Shown: positions 51,085 to 60,334, numbered from the stretch's first letter. The stretch is 64,000 nucleotides of DNA from an uncultured Pelagibacteraceae bacterium (GCA_902632545.1 CACPCX010000005.1:1-64000); one strand, 5' to 3'. A program made the numbers and translations. The notes: a model not told the origin generated them from the letters alone.

Positions 51085-52572
51085 TTAATTTTTTTGTCTT
51101 CTTAAGAATGCTGGTATCTCGAGATCGTCTTCTTCTTCTTCTTCCTCATTTGAAGACAATAAATCCTCAGGACTTGAATTCTCAGATTCTGAACTAAATA
51201 AATCTGGTGCATCAGAATCAACACCAAACTCTTTTAAGTCATTAGAAGCTTCTTCCTCACTACTATGATCTTGAGATTCTTCCTGAATAGTTTCCGTAGC
51301 TTCTTGCGCAAAAGATTTCTCCATTTCATTAACTGAATTATCCTCAACTATATTCTCGCTTTCCATACTAGTATTTTGGACAATCTCTTCACTCATCATA
51401 TGATTATGAGAACTCTCAGTTTGTTGTTCTTGGATTATCTCATTTTCAAGTTTTAAAGCGTTAGCGCCATGTGTAAATGGGTTTGGAGCAGTTGTATTTG
51501 AAAAATTGAAAGATTGAGATGATCCCATGTTTGAAAAATCAGAATAACCTGGATTTCGGTTTTGTATTCTATGAACCATATTTACTACTGATTTTGATTC
51601 TGGTTGCTGGCCATCTAAAGAGGTAGCAACAATCGATACTCTCATTTTTCCATCTAACTCTGTATCAGTGATTGCACCAATAATTAATTCCGCTTCAGGA
51701 TCGACTTCTGCTCTTACTTTGTTTACCGCCTCATCAACTTCAAAAAGTTTAAGATCTTTGCCACCAGTAATATTTACTAGTAAACCTTTTGCTCCTTTTA
51801 AAGTATAGTCGTCAATTAATGGGTTACTAATTGCCATCTCTGCAGCTTTAAGAGCTCTACCCTCTCCTTCCGCTTCACCGGTTCCCATCATAGCTTTACC
51901 CATTGCAGCCATGACCGTTTCAACATCAGCAAAATCTAAATTAATTAAACCAGGTCTTACCATTAAATCAGTAATACTTTGAACACCATGCATTAAAACG
52001 TTATTTGAAAGATTAAACGATTCTTCAAATGTTGTTTGTTCATTAGCTATTTTGAATAAGTTTTGATTTGGAATAACAATTATCGTATCAACATGTTTTC
52101 TCAGTTCTTCCAAACCTTGTTGAGCTCTTCTCATTCTAGAAGGGCCTTCGTATAAAAAAGGAAGTGTAACAACACCTACGGTTAATATATTTAATTCTTT
52201 AGCAGCTCTTGCAATTACATGGGCAGCACCAGTTCCAGTTCCTCCACCCATTCCAGCTGCAATAAATACCATATTTGCCCCTTGAAGGGTGTTGACTATT
52301 TCATTCAATGATTCATTTGCTGCCGCATCACCAATATCAAGTTTAGCACCTGCTCCTAAACCTTTTGTTAAATTTAAACCTATTTGAATTCTTGATTTTG
52401 CTTTGCTCAATTTTAAATCTTGAGCATCAGTATTAACTGCAATAAATTCTACTCCTTGCAAATTGTTCTCAATCATTTCATTAATAGCGTTTCCTCCTGC
52501 TCCACCTACTCCCATTACCAATAATCGTGGCTGCAATTCTTTTATCTCTGGTGCTTTAAAGTTAATTGTCAT
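51085..52572 (-). CDS. ftsZ: Cell division protein FtsZ
   Basis: Tubulin-like GTPase of the division ring. It has 495 residues. GTPase core: [32 protein letters not shown] (tubulin signature), and the T7-loop region [11 protein letters not shown]. An acidic Asn/Glu/Ser-rich linker of about 150 residues ends in the conserved C-terminal peptide [12 protein letters not shown], which normally binds FtsA and other partners. It lies between mraZ (10-base gap) and rsmH, not after ftsA as in most bacteria. ATG start at 52572. Confidence 0.97.
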   Translation of the reverse strand: MTINFKAPEIKELQPRLLVMGVGGAGGNAINEMIENNLQGVEFIAVNTDAQDLKLSKAKSRIQIGLNLTKGLGAGAKLDIGDAAANESLNEIVNTLQGANMVFIAAGMGGGTGTGAAHVIARAAKELNILTVGVVTLPFLYEGPSRMRRAQQGLEELRKHVDTIIVIPNQNLFKIANEQTTFEESFNLSNNVLMHGVQSITDLMVRPGLINLDFADVETVMAAMGKAMMGTGEAEGEGRALKAAEMAISNPLIDDYTLKGAKGLLVNITGGKDLKLFEVDEAVNKVRAEVDPEAELIIGAITDTELDGKMRVSIVATSLDGQQPESKSVVNMVHRIQNRNPGYSDFSNMGSSQSFNFSNTTAPNPFTHGANALKLENEIIQEQQTESSHNHMMSEEIVQNTSMESENIVEDNSVNEMEKSFAQEATETIQEESQDHSSEEEASNDLKEFGVDSDAPDLFSSESENSSPEDLLSSNEEEEEEDDLEIPAFLRRQKN

Positions 52573-52582
52573 CTTTTATCCC

Positions 52583-53041
52583 CTATTGTTTGTTTTGTTG
52601 AACCTCCCATTTAAGATTAGCTCGATTAATATTTGCTTTTTTTCTTGCTGTTACCTTAAATTTCTCAAATGCTGTTGGTTCCCATATTTGAAAGGTTTGA
52701 CCTTGTCCCACAAACAACATGCTATTTTTTATTTTTGCATGTTTTAATAGTTTTGATGAAAGTGAAATTCTGCCTTCACTGTCAAATTGTAAATTAATAC
52801 TTTCAGCTAAAATAGATGTAGCGAAATAATCTCTTTTTTCCTCAAAAGGATTTAAAGAATCTATTGCTGAAGAAATTTTTTCAATTCTGTCTTGAGAGCA
52901 TGCTTCTATTGAAGAATTATTAAATGAAGGATAACAAATAACACCGTTGTAGCCTAGATTTGATAAGTGTGACCTAAAACTAGCAGGCACAGACACTCTC
53001 CCCTTTTTGTCTAATTTGTTCTCGTAAGTAGATAAAAACAT
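52583..53041 (-). CDS. mraZ: Transcriptional regulator MraZ
   Basis: Binds direct repeats in front of the dcw cluster and represses it in studied bacteria. It has 152 residues with two SpoVT/AbrB-like half-domains: FLSTYENKLDKKGRVSVPASFR at the N-terminus (DxKGRVxxPxxFR) and INLQFDSEGRISLSSKL in the second half (DxxGRIxLxxxL). First gene of the cluster. Its promoter and three TGGG repeats at 53070-53112 fit autoregulation. Confidence 0.95.
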   Translation of the reverse strand: MFLSTYENKLDKKGRVSVPASFRSHLSNLGYNGVICYPSFNNSSIEACSQDRIEKISSAIDSLNPFEEKRDYFATSILAESINLQFDSEGRISLSSKLLKHAKIKNSMLFVGQGQTFQIWEPTAFEKFKVTARKKANINRANLKWEVQQNKQ

Positions 53042-53069
53042 ATATTTTTAAATTTATAAATTCCATAAT

Positions 53070-53093
53070 TGGGAATATATGGGAATATATGGG
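53070..53093 (-). promoter_or_regulatory. Triple TGGG repeat, candidate MraZ boxes
   Basis: TGGG occurs three times at exact 10-base spacing (53070, 53080, 53090) as TGGGA-ATATA units, matching the TGGG-N6 periodic sites bound by MraZ. The repeats read TGGG on the strand opposite to mraZ. They lie 29-52 bases before the mraZ ATG and bracket the -10 element. Confidence 0.65.
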
Positions 53094-53112
53094 TATTTAA
53101 AATGATAGTCAA
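53084..53112 (-). promoter_or_regulatory. Promoter of mraZ and the dcw cluster
   Basis: On the minus strand, -35 TTGACT (53107-53112), a 17-base spacer and -10 TATATT (53084-53089). The predicted start is near 53077. The -10 sits between the second and third TGGG repeats, so MraZ binding would block it. Confidence 0.7.
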
Positions 53113-53216
53113 ACAATGATTATCAGCATAATTTAAGGCACTTTATGGTGCATAATCGTTGAAACTTTCGTCCAAACTATATAACTGCTGGAGTAGTTCT
53201 TTTGTCTTTTAAGTTG

Positions 53217-53583
53217 GAAGTGCCAGATAAACTATAAGCCGGGTTCTGTCATTTAAACTTATCATTTGTCTAGACTTAAGATTACTCTTAAGCTCAAGCA
53301 ACTAACCCTGATGACTAGCCAAGGACGGCTTTTAGTTTTTCAACAATGTCATCTCTACTTAGTCTTGCTCCCAGTGGGGTTTTCCAGCGTTCATTGTTAC
53401 CAATAGAACCGGTGTGCTCTTACCACACCTTTTCACCCTTGCCATGTTATGGCGGTTTATTTTCTGTGGCACTGTCCCTAGGGTCTCCCCCGCCAGGTAT
53501 TACCTGGCACTGTGTCCTTGTAGAGCCCGGACTTTCCTCTTTAAAATTAAGTTAAAGCGATAAGTCATTTATCTGGCACTTCT
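53217..53583 (-). ncRNA. rnpB: RNase P RNA (class A)
   Basis: Catalytic RNA of the tRNA 5'-processing enzyme. Helix P1 is formed by AAGTGCCAGATAAA at the 5' end and TTTATCTGGCACTT at the 3' end. Universal elements in order: GAGGAAAGTCCGGGCTC (CR I), GGGGGAGACCCTAGGGACAG, GTGCCACAGAAA, CCCACTGGGAGCAAGACTAAG, and ACAGAACCCGGCTTATAG (CR V). Ends are set from P1 and are accurate to a few bases. About 367 bases. Between mraZ and the amidase gene; a spurious frame on the other strand should be ignored. Confidence 0.95.
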
Positions 53584-53617
53584 AACTTAATACTAATTAT
53601 TAAAACTTCAAGAAATT

Positions 53618-54361
53618 TTATGCAAGTTTTTTTGCTAAATTATTGCTAATAATTAAACATTCCTTATCAAGCTTGCCATTAACTAACTCTTGTCTAAATC
53701 TTCTTTGAAAGGCTTTTACAATGTAATTTTTAAATTTTCTATTTGTTGAGTTTTTAATTATTTTTTTCCTATACCCGATTTTTGATAAATTATTATAAAA
53801 TATTTTTTTACTAATTTTATCTAATTTAACTTCTCTATTTTTTTTTAGTAATTGAATAGACAATGAATGCCATAAGCCTATGCCTTGTTTTGAGAGCTCT
53901 TTCCATGGAAATTTTTCTCCTGGGTCTTTCTTTCTTTCTGGGGCTATGTCTGAATGTCCTAAAATATTTTTAGAATTAATTTTATATTTTTTTGTTAATA
54001 TCTTGCTTAACATTATCAAAGATTGAATTTGTTTTTTAGAAAATTTTTTGTAATTAAAATTATGACCAGGATTATTTATTTCTATACCAATAGAATATTT
54101 ATTTAAAGATTTGTAATGTTTCCACCTAGATTTACCAGCATGCCATGCAACATATGAATCAGGTACCATAATAAAAATTTCACCGTTATTTTTTATAAAA
54201 TAATGACAGCTGACATCAGATTTAAAATTGGTTAACTTATTAATAGCATCAGACTCATTCTCCATACCTGTATAATGAAAAATTAAAAATTTAATTTGAG
54301 TTTTACGTCTTTTTATAGGATCGAAATTTGGTGAGTAATTAGAAAAAATTTTTAATCTCAT
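53618..54361 (-). CDS. N-acetylmuramoyl-L-alanine amidase, AmpD/AmiD-like, with C-terminal peptidoglycan-binding part
   Basis: 247 residues of the Amidase_2 (zinc) family. Zinc site: IKFLIFHYTGM (first histidine), the IGIEINNPGH motif, and ILGHSDIAPERKKDPGEKFPW with the last His and Asp. The C-terminal YIVKAFQRRFRQ is the start of a peptidoglycan-binding motif. No signal peptide is visible, so a cytosolic recycling role (AmpD) or export by another route is open. ATG start, divergent from mlaA. Confidence 0.85.
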   Translation of the reverse strand: MRLKIFSNYSPNFDPIKRRKTQIKFLIFHYTGMENESDAINKLTNFKSDVSCHYFIKNNGEIFIMVPDSYVAWHAGKSRWKHYKSLNKYSIGIEINNPGHNFNYKKFSKKQIQSLIMLSKILTKKYKINSKNILGHSDIAPERKKDPGEKFPWKELSKQGIGLWHSLSIQLLKKNREVKLDKISKKIFYNNLSKIGYRKKIIKNSTNRKFKNYIVKAFQRRFRQELVNGKLDKECLIISNNLAKKLA

Positions 54362-54462
54362 TTAAGTTGTATTGTTAGATTATTTTAAGCCATATTTAAG
54401 TCATTTTTAGCACTAAATCTTGATTTACTTTAGGACCATATACATTATATAATTCGTAATAC

Positions 54463-55254
54463 ATGAATAAAATTTTAAAAATTATTTTTTTATTAATTTT
54501 CCTTACATCAAATGCTGTAGCAGGATCTGATGGTGACTTGAAACTGTCAAGTAAAAATAATTCTACTAAAGATTGTTTTGAGCCACTAAACAGAGCAACA
54601 TTCGCTTTCAATCAAGGTTTGGATAAAGCTATTTTAAAACCAGTTGCAAAAGGATATAGATCTTTGCCAGCACCTATAAGAAAGGGAACTGGCAATGTTT
54701 TGAATAATCTATCAACTTTGATAACTATTCCAAATAATGTATTGCAAGGTGACCTTAAATTAGCAGGAATTAATACAGGAAGACTAGTTGTAAACACAAC
54801 ACTTGGTATCTTGGGTATATTTGATCCAGCATCTGAAATGGGTTTTCCAAAATATGTTAAAGAAGATTACGGACAAACATTGGGAACTTGGGGTATTGGC
54901 CCAGGATGTTATTTAGTTTTACCAGTTTTAGGACCATCAACAGTCAGAGATACTGCAGGAATGTTTATAAATGTAATGGGTGGTGATCCTTACTATAATA
55001 TTTCAGTAAACGGTAATAATGAATATTTAGATGGAGAATTGTTTGCTGCCACAAAAATGTTAACAGGTGTAGAGTTTAGAGCAAATAATATTGAGTCATT
55101 AGAGAATTTAGAGTCAAATTCTGTAGATTTTTATGCTTCGGTTAGAAGTTTGTATACACAGGATAGAGCAAATAAAATTAAAAATATTCAAAGAGGAAGC
55201 GTAGAAGTAATCTATAAAGAAGATGGTGATTGGGAAGAAATAGATACAAAATAA
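54463..55254 (+). CDS. mlaA: MlaA (VacJ) outer-membrane lipid-asymmetry protein
   Basis: Removes misplaced phospholipids from the outer leaflet of the outer membrane. It has 263 residues. A signal peptide at 1-20 ends AVAGS; there is no lipobox cysteine there, unlike E. coli MlaA. Family motifs: FEPLNRATFAFNQGLDKAILKP, the amphipathic VLQGDLKLAGINTGRLVVN, DFGQ-like EDYGQTLGTWGIGPGCYLVLPVLGPSTVRD (given by its core G.GPG.Y and LGPST.RD). ATG start at 54463; mlaC follows 12 bases later. Confidence 0.92.
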   Translation: MNKILKIIFLLIFLTSNAVAGSDGDLKLSSKNNSTKDCFEPLNRATFAFNQGLDKAILKPVAKGYRSLPAPIRKGTGNVLNNLSTLITIPNNVLQGDLKLAGINTGRLVVNTTLGILGIFDPASEMGFPKYVKEDYGQTLGTWGIGPGCYLVLPVLGPSTVRDTAGMFINVMGGDPYYNISVNGNNEYLDGELFAATKMLTGVEFRANNIESLENLESNSVDFYASVRSLYTQDRANKIKNIQRGSVEVIYKEDGDWEEIDTK

Positions 55255-55266
55255 ATCAACACTAAA

Positions 55267-55860
55267 ATGAAAAAAATATTTATTTTAATTCTATTTTTTA
55301 TAACATCTTTAACAAATTTTAATCCCGCATACTCAATTTCGCCTGATGTGTTTATTCAATCAACAGTTAATAGAGCTTCTCAAGTATTGTCTGAAAATAT
55401 TTCCAAGGAAGAAAAAATAAATAAACTAAAATTAATAGCAATGGAGACTGTGGATATAAAAGGTGTTGGTTTCTACTCCTTAGGTTCTGCAAGAAAAAGT
55501 CTTAGTAATGAACAAAAAAGTACTTATTCTAATTTATTCAAGAACTATTTTTTAAAAAGTTTTTCAAGTAGATTGGCTGAATATACAAATCCAGAAATTG
55601 AAGTAAAAAACAAACAAATCCTGAACGATAATTATACTATAGTAAAAAGTATTTTAATTGCCACCGACGACAGACCAGAAGTAAAAATTGATTGGAGGGT
55701 CTATACAAAAAATTCTGACAATCCTTTAATTAGAGATTTAATTATTGAAGGTCTTAGTTTAGCAAGAACACAAAAAGAGGAGTTTACATCTATTTTAAAT
55801 TCCAATGATGGTGATATAAATGCTTTATTTAAAATTTTAGAGGATTTTTCAAATAACTAG
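55267..55860 (+). CDS. mlaC: MlaC-type periplasmic phospholipid carrier
   Basis: Shuttles phospholipid between MlaA and the inner-membrane MlaFEDB complex. It has 197 residues with a signal peptide at about 1-23. MlaC/Ttg2D traits: the helical start SPDVFIQSTVNRASQVLS, KFVL-like FYSLGSARKSLSNEQKSTYSNLF, and the late IRDLIIEGLSLARTQKEEF. Operon with mlaA. The ABC part (mlaFED) is not in this window. Confidence 0.87.
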   Translation: MKKIFILILFFITSLTNFNPAYSISPDVFIQSTVNRASQVLSENISKEEKINKLKLIAMETVDIKGVGFYSLGSARKSLSNEQKSTYSNLFKNYFLKSFSSRLAEYTNPEIEVKNKQILNDNYTIVKSILIATDDRPEVKIDWRVYTKNSDNPLIRDLIIEGLSLARTQKEEFTSILNSNDGDINALFKILEDFSNN

Positions 55861-55874
55861 TTTAGTGATTTTGT

Positions 55875-55951
55875 TGGTGGGCCCGCCAGGACTCGAACCT
55901 GGGACCAATACATTATGAGTGTACTGCTCTAACCAACTGAGCTACAGGCCC
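55875..55951 (-). tRNA. tRNA with CAT anticodon (Ile2 or elongator Met)
   Basis: 77 bases with encoded CCA. Acceptor GGGCCTG/CGGGCCC, D loop with GG, anticodon loop CTCATAA (CAT), T loop TTCGAGT. The 1-72 pair is G-C, and the anticodon stem lacks three GC pairs, so it is not the initiator. The acceptor GGGCCTG is the one usual for tRNA-Ile, which favours the lysidine-modified Ile2 reading ATA, but elongator Met cannot be excluded. Downstream of rpoD and tRNA-Val, same strand. Confidence 0.9.
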
Positions 55952-56010
55952 AAAATTAATAATTAGTTATATCATTTTTTTATAGTTATCAATTAAAGAT
56001 AATCTTTAAA

Positions 56011-56085
56011 TGGTGGGCCGTGTTGGTTACGCTCCAACTACCCCTGCAATGTCAATGCAGTACTCTACTATTGAGCTAACGGCCC
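56011..56085 (-). tRNA. tRNA-Val (anticodon GAC) with non-canonical D and T loops
   Basis: 75 bases with encoded CCA. All four stems pair: acceptor GGGCCGT/ACGGCCC, D stem GCTC/GAGT, anticodon stem CTGCA/TGCAG, T stem GTTGG/CCAAC. Anticodon loop TTGACAT gives GAC. The D loop AATAGTA lacks the usual GG pair, and the T loop is AGCGTAA instead of TTCRANY, so the elbow contacts must differ. Valine identity bases A35, C36 and A73 are present. It begins 5 bases after the rpoD stop and may be processed from its mRNA. Confidence 0.8.
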
Positions 56086-56090
56086 AAGAA

Positions 56091-57914
56091 CTAGCTCTCT
56101 AAGAAACTTTTTAATTGTTTCGATCTACTAGGATGTTTTAATTTTCTTAGTGCTTTAGCTTCAATTTGTCTTATTCTTTCTCTAGTAACTGAAAACTGCA
56201 ACCCGACCTCTTCCAGAGTATGATCGGTATTCATGCCAACACCAAATCGCATTCTTAGAACTCTTTCTTCTCTAGGAGTAAGCGTTGATAAAATTTTAGT
56301 TGTTGCTTCTCCAAGATTAGATTTAATCGCTTGTTCTAATGGCGCTAAAGCTTTTGTATCTTCTATAAAATCACCCAAACTACTATCTTCTTCATCACCC
56401 ACCGGTTTCTCTAAAGAAACTGGTTCTTTAGAAATTTTAAGAACCTTTCTTACTTTATCTAACGGCATTCTAAGTTTTTGAGACAGCTCCTCTGGAGTTG
56501 CTTCTCTACCAAACTCACTTAAAATCAATCTTTGTGTTCGCACAATTTTATTTATTGTTTCAATCATGTGAACAGGAATTCTAATAGTTCTTGCTTGATC
56601 AGCTATTGATCTTGTTATAGCTTGCCTTATCCACCATGTTGCATAGGTAGAAAATTTATATCCTCTTCTATATTCAAACTTATCTACGGCTTTCATTAGT
56701 CCAATATTTCCCTCTTGTATTAAATCTAAAAATTGGAGACCTCTATTAGTGTACTTTTTTGCAATTGATATAACTAATCTTAAATTAGCTTCTACCATTT
56801 CCTTTTTAGCTATTCTGGACTCCTTCTCACCTTTTTGGATTCTGCTTACTAATTTTTTATAGTCTGTTACAGATATGCCAAGTTTGTGGCTAATTTCAAT
56901 TAATCTCTCTCTTATATTTTTAAATTCATCTTTATTTTTGGAAAAAAATTGTTTCCAAACATTGTTTGTATCCAAGAATTTTTTTAAATTTGGATTAATT
57001 TCATTTCCAACATAAAATTTTATAAATTCAGTCCTTTGAATATTATGATCTATTGCAAGTCTCAAAAGATTTCCCTCAAGAGAAATAATTTTTTTATTTT
57101 CTAAATAATGTTTTTGTACTAGATCCTCTAGTACAGAGGGTGATAACTGAAGAGATTTTATATTCTCTAAAATATCTTTTACAATTTTATCATAACTTTT
57201 CTCCTTAGCTGGAGAAAAATTCGTAGAATTTAATATACAATTTAGTTTTTCTTTTTGGTATTTTATTAATTTTGAATATTCTTTAGTAAGTGTATTTACA
57301 GTTTTTAAAACTTTTGGTTTAATTTCAGTTTCCATTGCTGCAAGAGTTGGGTTAAAATCTTCGTCATCATCAGTGGAGCCCTCCTCTTTATCTGTTTCTC
57401 CTGCATTTTTTTGTTTGGCACTTGGCCCTGTTGACTCATCTTCCATATAGTTTGTATCTATGTCTATAATTTCTCTTACTAAAATTTCATCGTTTTGTAA
57501 TTTTTCATTCCATTCAAAAAATTGTTGTGCTGTGATTGGACTTTGAGATAGAGCAATTAACATTACATCTTTTCCAGCCTCTATTCTTTTTGCAATTGCT
57601 ATCTCACCTTCTCGTGACAATAACTCAACACCACCCATTTCTCGCAAATACATTCTAATAGGGTCATCACTTTTTTCTATAGTTTTGCCTTCCTCTTTAT
57701 TTGAATTTTCTTTTTTTCTTAGAACTTTGAAATCCGATTTTTTTTCTACGAGAGCAATTTTTTCCTCTAAAATATGAATAAATGCTTTAGATAAATTTTC
57801 ATCAGATAAATTTCTTTTTCCTAATGATTTACTAAGTTCATCATGCGTTATGAAACCCCTATGGATCCCACGACCCATTAATCTAGCAAATGATTTTGTA
57901 ATTATTCGTTCCAC
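56091..57914 (-). CDS. rpoD: RNA polymerase primary sigma factor
   Basis: Housekeeping sigma-70. It has 607 residues: region 1.1 at the N-terminus ([11 protein letters not shown]), region 1.2 [22 protein letters not shown], a long non-conserved insert, region 2 with [27 protein letters not shown] and [17 protein letters not shown] (2.4), region 3, and region 4.2 [22 protein letters not shown] start at 57914. Downstream of dnaG by 73 bases, a macromolecular-synthesis operon lacking rpsU. Two tRNA genes follow closely. Confidence 0.97.
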   Translation of the reverse strand: MERIITKSFARLMGRGIHRGFITHDELSKSLGKRNLSDENLSKAFIHILEEKIALVEKKSDFKVLRKKENSNKEEGKTIEKSDDPIRMYLREMGGVELLSREGEIAIAKRIEAGKDVMLIALSQSPITAQQFFEWNEKLQNDEILVREIIDIDTNYMEDESTGPSAKQKNAGETDKEEGSTDDDEDFNPTLAAMETEIKPKVLKTVNTLTKEYSKLIKYQKEKLNCILNSTNFSPAKEKSYDKIVKDILENIKSLQLSPSVLEDLVQKHYLENKKIISLEGNLLRLAIDHNIQRTEFIKFYVGNEINPNLKKFLDTNNVWKQFFSKNKDEFKNIRERLIEISHKLGISVTDYKKLVSRIQKGEKESRIAKKEMVEANLRLVISIAKKYTNRGLQFLDLIQEGNIGLMKAVDKFEYRRGYKFSTYATWWIRQAITRSIADQARTIRIPVHMIETINKIVRTQRLILSEFGREATPEELSQKLRMPLDKVRKVLKISKEPVSLEKPVGDEEDSSLGDFIEDTKALAPLEQAIKSNLGEATTKILSTLTPREERVLRMRFGVGMNTDHTLEEVGLQFSVTRERIRQIEAKALRKLKHPSRSKQLKSFLES

Positions 57915-57987
57915 AGCAAAAATATGTAAGTTGAAATGACTTATATAATGTCAATTTTATAAAAATCCATCACTAATTTAGGCATCA

Positions 57988-59763
57988 TTAGTTGAGATTC
58001 TGCTTTTTTTTAAGCTCTTTAAGCTCATTAAACGTCGTCTCGCTCATATCCACAGAAAACTTCGATTCTAATTCTTGAATTCTGAACTCAAGATCGTAAT
58101 TTGTCAAATCTCGTGAAATGTCCTCAAGTAATTCAATAACTTTTTGATCATCATTTGATTGATTTTTGAGAATATGTTTAATCGGCGCAAATTTATTTAT
58201 TTTTTCTTTTAATTGAACGTCTAAATTAAGATCTTGAACTGTGGTTTGAGATCCAGATTTTAATTTTTCAACGATCGTTTCAAATATGATTTTATTAAAA
58301 TCAGTAAATAATTTAATATTCTCAATCAAATGAATATTTGCTTGTAATAAATCTAGATTATTTACGACTAAATATAATAAGGAAAACTCTTTTAATTCAA
58401 CTCCAGTCAAAGATTGGCTTTCTTTAAAATATTTTTTTGTACTTTCTAACGATTTTGTTTTTTTTAAATTAAATCTTTTATTATTTTTGTTTGAATGTGG
58501 TGTTAGCTCAGCAATTTTTTCTAAGAAGTATTCCAAAACATATTTTTTTATAAAATCATCTTTTATTGTATTTGCAATTCCTCTAAGTTTTTTTTCAAAA
58601 GTAGCCATCGATGAAGGGTTGTTATTAGTTTGTTTTTTATAATGACTAAAAATAAATTGATGAATTGATAATTTACTTTGTTTTGTAAAATCTAGAAAAT
58701 TAACCCTGCCATTTTTATTTACATAACTATCTGGATCTTCTTTATCTGGCAGAAATAAAAATGAAATTTGTTTTTCTGGTTTCAGTTCCTTTATTGAATT
58801 TTCAGCAGCTCTTACGGCAGCTTTATATCCACTTTCATCGCCATCAAAACAAATTATGATATCATCAAAAAATTGGTTTAAAGTTAAAATTTGCTTATCG
58901 GTCAAAGATGTGCCAAGATTTGCTACAACATTATCAATTCCATTTTTACTGAGACCTACAACATCCATGTATCCTTCAACCAGATAAATGTGATCGATTT
59001 TATTTGAAAGTTTTCTTGCTAAATCTAAATTATATAAATTTGATCCTTTTTTAAAAAAATTTGTTTCAGGTGAATTTATATATTTTGCTAAATAATCTAA
59101 ATTTTCAATTATTCTTCCACCTAGAGCTATTGGTTGGCCTGAAATATTATTTATTGGAAATATTAAACGACCTCTAAATCTTTCAACATAAATTTTTTTT
59201 TTCTCATCTAAATAGAATAAACCAGTATCTACTAAAGTTTGTTCACTATAATCTTTTTTCAATTTTTCGAAAAAATTTGGATTTTTTTCTATGTATCCTA
59301 TTTTAAATTTTTTTACTTGATCTTTACCTAGTGATCTATTTTTTAAATAATCTCTAGCAATCGAATAATCTTCATTTTTTAAAAGCTCATTGTGATAAAA
59401 ATCTACATAGTTATTGTAAATAGATTTATATTCATTCCATTTTTTCTCCCTTTCTTGATCTTGTTTTGAAAACATATATGGCTGCATACCTGCTAATTGA
59501 GCTAAATATTTAACTACTTCACCAAATTTTAAATTTTGAGTTTTCATCACAAAATCAAAAATATTGCCATGTTCTGAACTTGCAAAACAATGATAAAATT
59601 CTTTTTCATCATTTACAGTGAATGAAGGTGTTTTTTCATTTTTGAAAGGTGATAAACCTACAAATTCTTTACCTCTTTTTTTTAATGAAACAGTTTTTGA
59701 TACTACAGTTGAAACTTTCAACCTGTTCTTAATTTCATCAAGATACTCTTTTGGGTACTTCAT
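57988..59763 (-). CDS. dnaG: DNA primase
   Basis: Synthesises RNA primers at the fork. It has 591 residues. The N-terminal domain lacks most zinc ligands: GLSPFKNEKTPSF stands where CPFH is usual, and YHCFASSEHG where CFGC is usual, leaving one cysteine. TOPRIM core: LVEGYMDVVGL and IICFDGDESGYKAA with the DxD, and the RFRGRLIFPI and KYINSPET motifs are intact. The C-terminal helicase-binding part is divergent. ATG overlaps the yqeY stop by one base (TAATG). Confidence 0.95.
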   Translation of the reverse strand: MKYPKEYLDEIKNRLKVSTVVSKTVSLKKRGKEFVGLSPFKNEKTPSFTVNDEKEFYHCFASSEHGNIFDFVMKTQNLKFGEVVKYLAQLAGMQPYMFSKQDQEREKKWNEYKSIYNNYVDFYHNELLKNEDYSIARDYLKNRSLGKDQVKKFKIGYIEKNPNFFEKLKKDYSEQTLVDTGLFYLDEKKKIYVERFRGRLIFPINNISGQPIALGGRIIENLDYLAKYINSPETNFFKKGSNLYNLDLARKLSNKIDHIYLVEGYMDVVGLSKNGIDNVVANLGTSLTDKQILTLNQFFDDIIICFDGDESGYKAAVRAAENSIKELKPEKQISFLFLPDKEDPDSYVNKNGRVNFLDFTKQSKLSIHQFIFSHYKKQTNNNPSSMATFEKKLRGIANTIKDDFIKKYVLEYFLEKIAELTPHSNKNNKRFNLKKTKSLESTKKYFKESQSLTGVELKEFSLLYLVVNNLDLLQANIHLIENIKLFTDFNKIIFETIVEKLKSGSQTTVQDLNLDVQLKEKINKFAPIKHILKNQSNDDQKVIELLEDISRDLTNYDLEFRIQELESKFSVDMSETTFNELKELKKKQNLN

Positions 59764-60224
59764 TATTTGTTCAACAATTCTTTGATCATTGATCCTGCTT
59801 TTGAAAAATCAATTTCGTCTGCATGAGTTTTTTTGAGTTCACCCATAACTTTTCCCATATCTTTCAATGAATTTGCTCCAATTTTTGAAATAACATCTGC
59901 ACAAATTTTCTTTGTTTCCTCTTCACTGAGTTGCTTTGGTAAAAAACTTGTTAAAATATCGTATTCATTTTGCTCAACCTCTAAAAGATCTGACCTATTA
60001 TTTTTTTTATAAATATCAATCGATTCGGCTCGCTGCTTAACCATTTTTTTCAAAAGTTTCTTAATATCCTCGTCATCAGTATCTTTTTTATTTGGGCCTG
60101 ATCTGTTAACAATGTCCAAATCCTTAATAGAAGATAATATTAACCTATAGGTTGATATTTTATTTTTATCTTTAGATTTTAGTGCATTTTTATATTCATT
60201 TTCGATAGTCTGTTTTAATGACAT
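59763..60224 (-). CDS. yqeY: GatB/YqeY-domain protein
   Basis: 153 residues, full-length YqeY: helical domain starting SLKQTIENEYKNALKSKDK, TYRLILSSIKD, then the C-terminal three-helix GatB tail QLSEEETKKICADVI and DMGKVMGELKKTHADEIDFSKAG. The tail resembles the tRNA-binding end of GatB; the role of stand-alone YqeY is not established. It starts the yqeY-dnaG-rpoD run, an arrangement common in bacteria. Confidence 0.92.
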   Translation of the reverse strand: MSLKQTIENEYKNALKSKDKNKISTYRLILSSIKDLDIVNRSGPNKKDTDDEDIKKLLKKMVKQRAESIDIYKKNNRSDLLEVEQNEYDILTSFLPKQLSEEETKKICADVISKIGANSLKDMGKVMGELKKTHADEIDFSKAGSMIKELLNK

Positions 60225-60334
60225 AATTTTTTAATCTACTTTAAAGAAAAAATTCTTCAAAAGAAAAATTGTTTTTTTACATTTTTATATTACATCTCTG
60301 TTGCGATAATAAAGCAATTATTGTATTAACCTTT

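Noticed and set aside
53346..53555. Plus-strand open frame of 69 codons
   Set aside because: It is antisense to RNase P RNA; the sequence is explained by conserved RNA motifs.
55875..55951. Initiator tRNA reading for the CAT tRNA
   Set aside because: Position 1-72 is a G-C pair and the anticodon stem lacks the three GC pairs of initiators.
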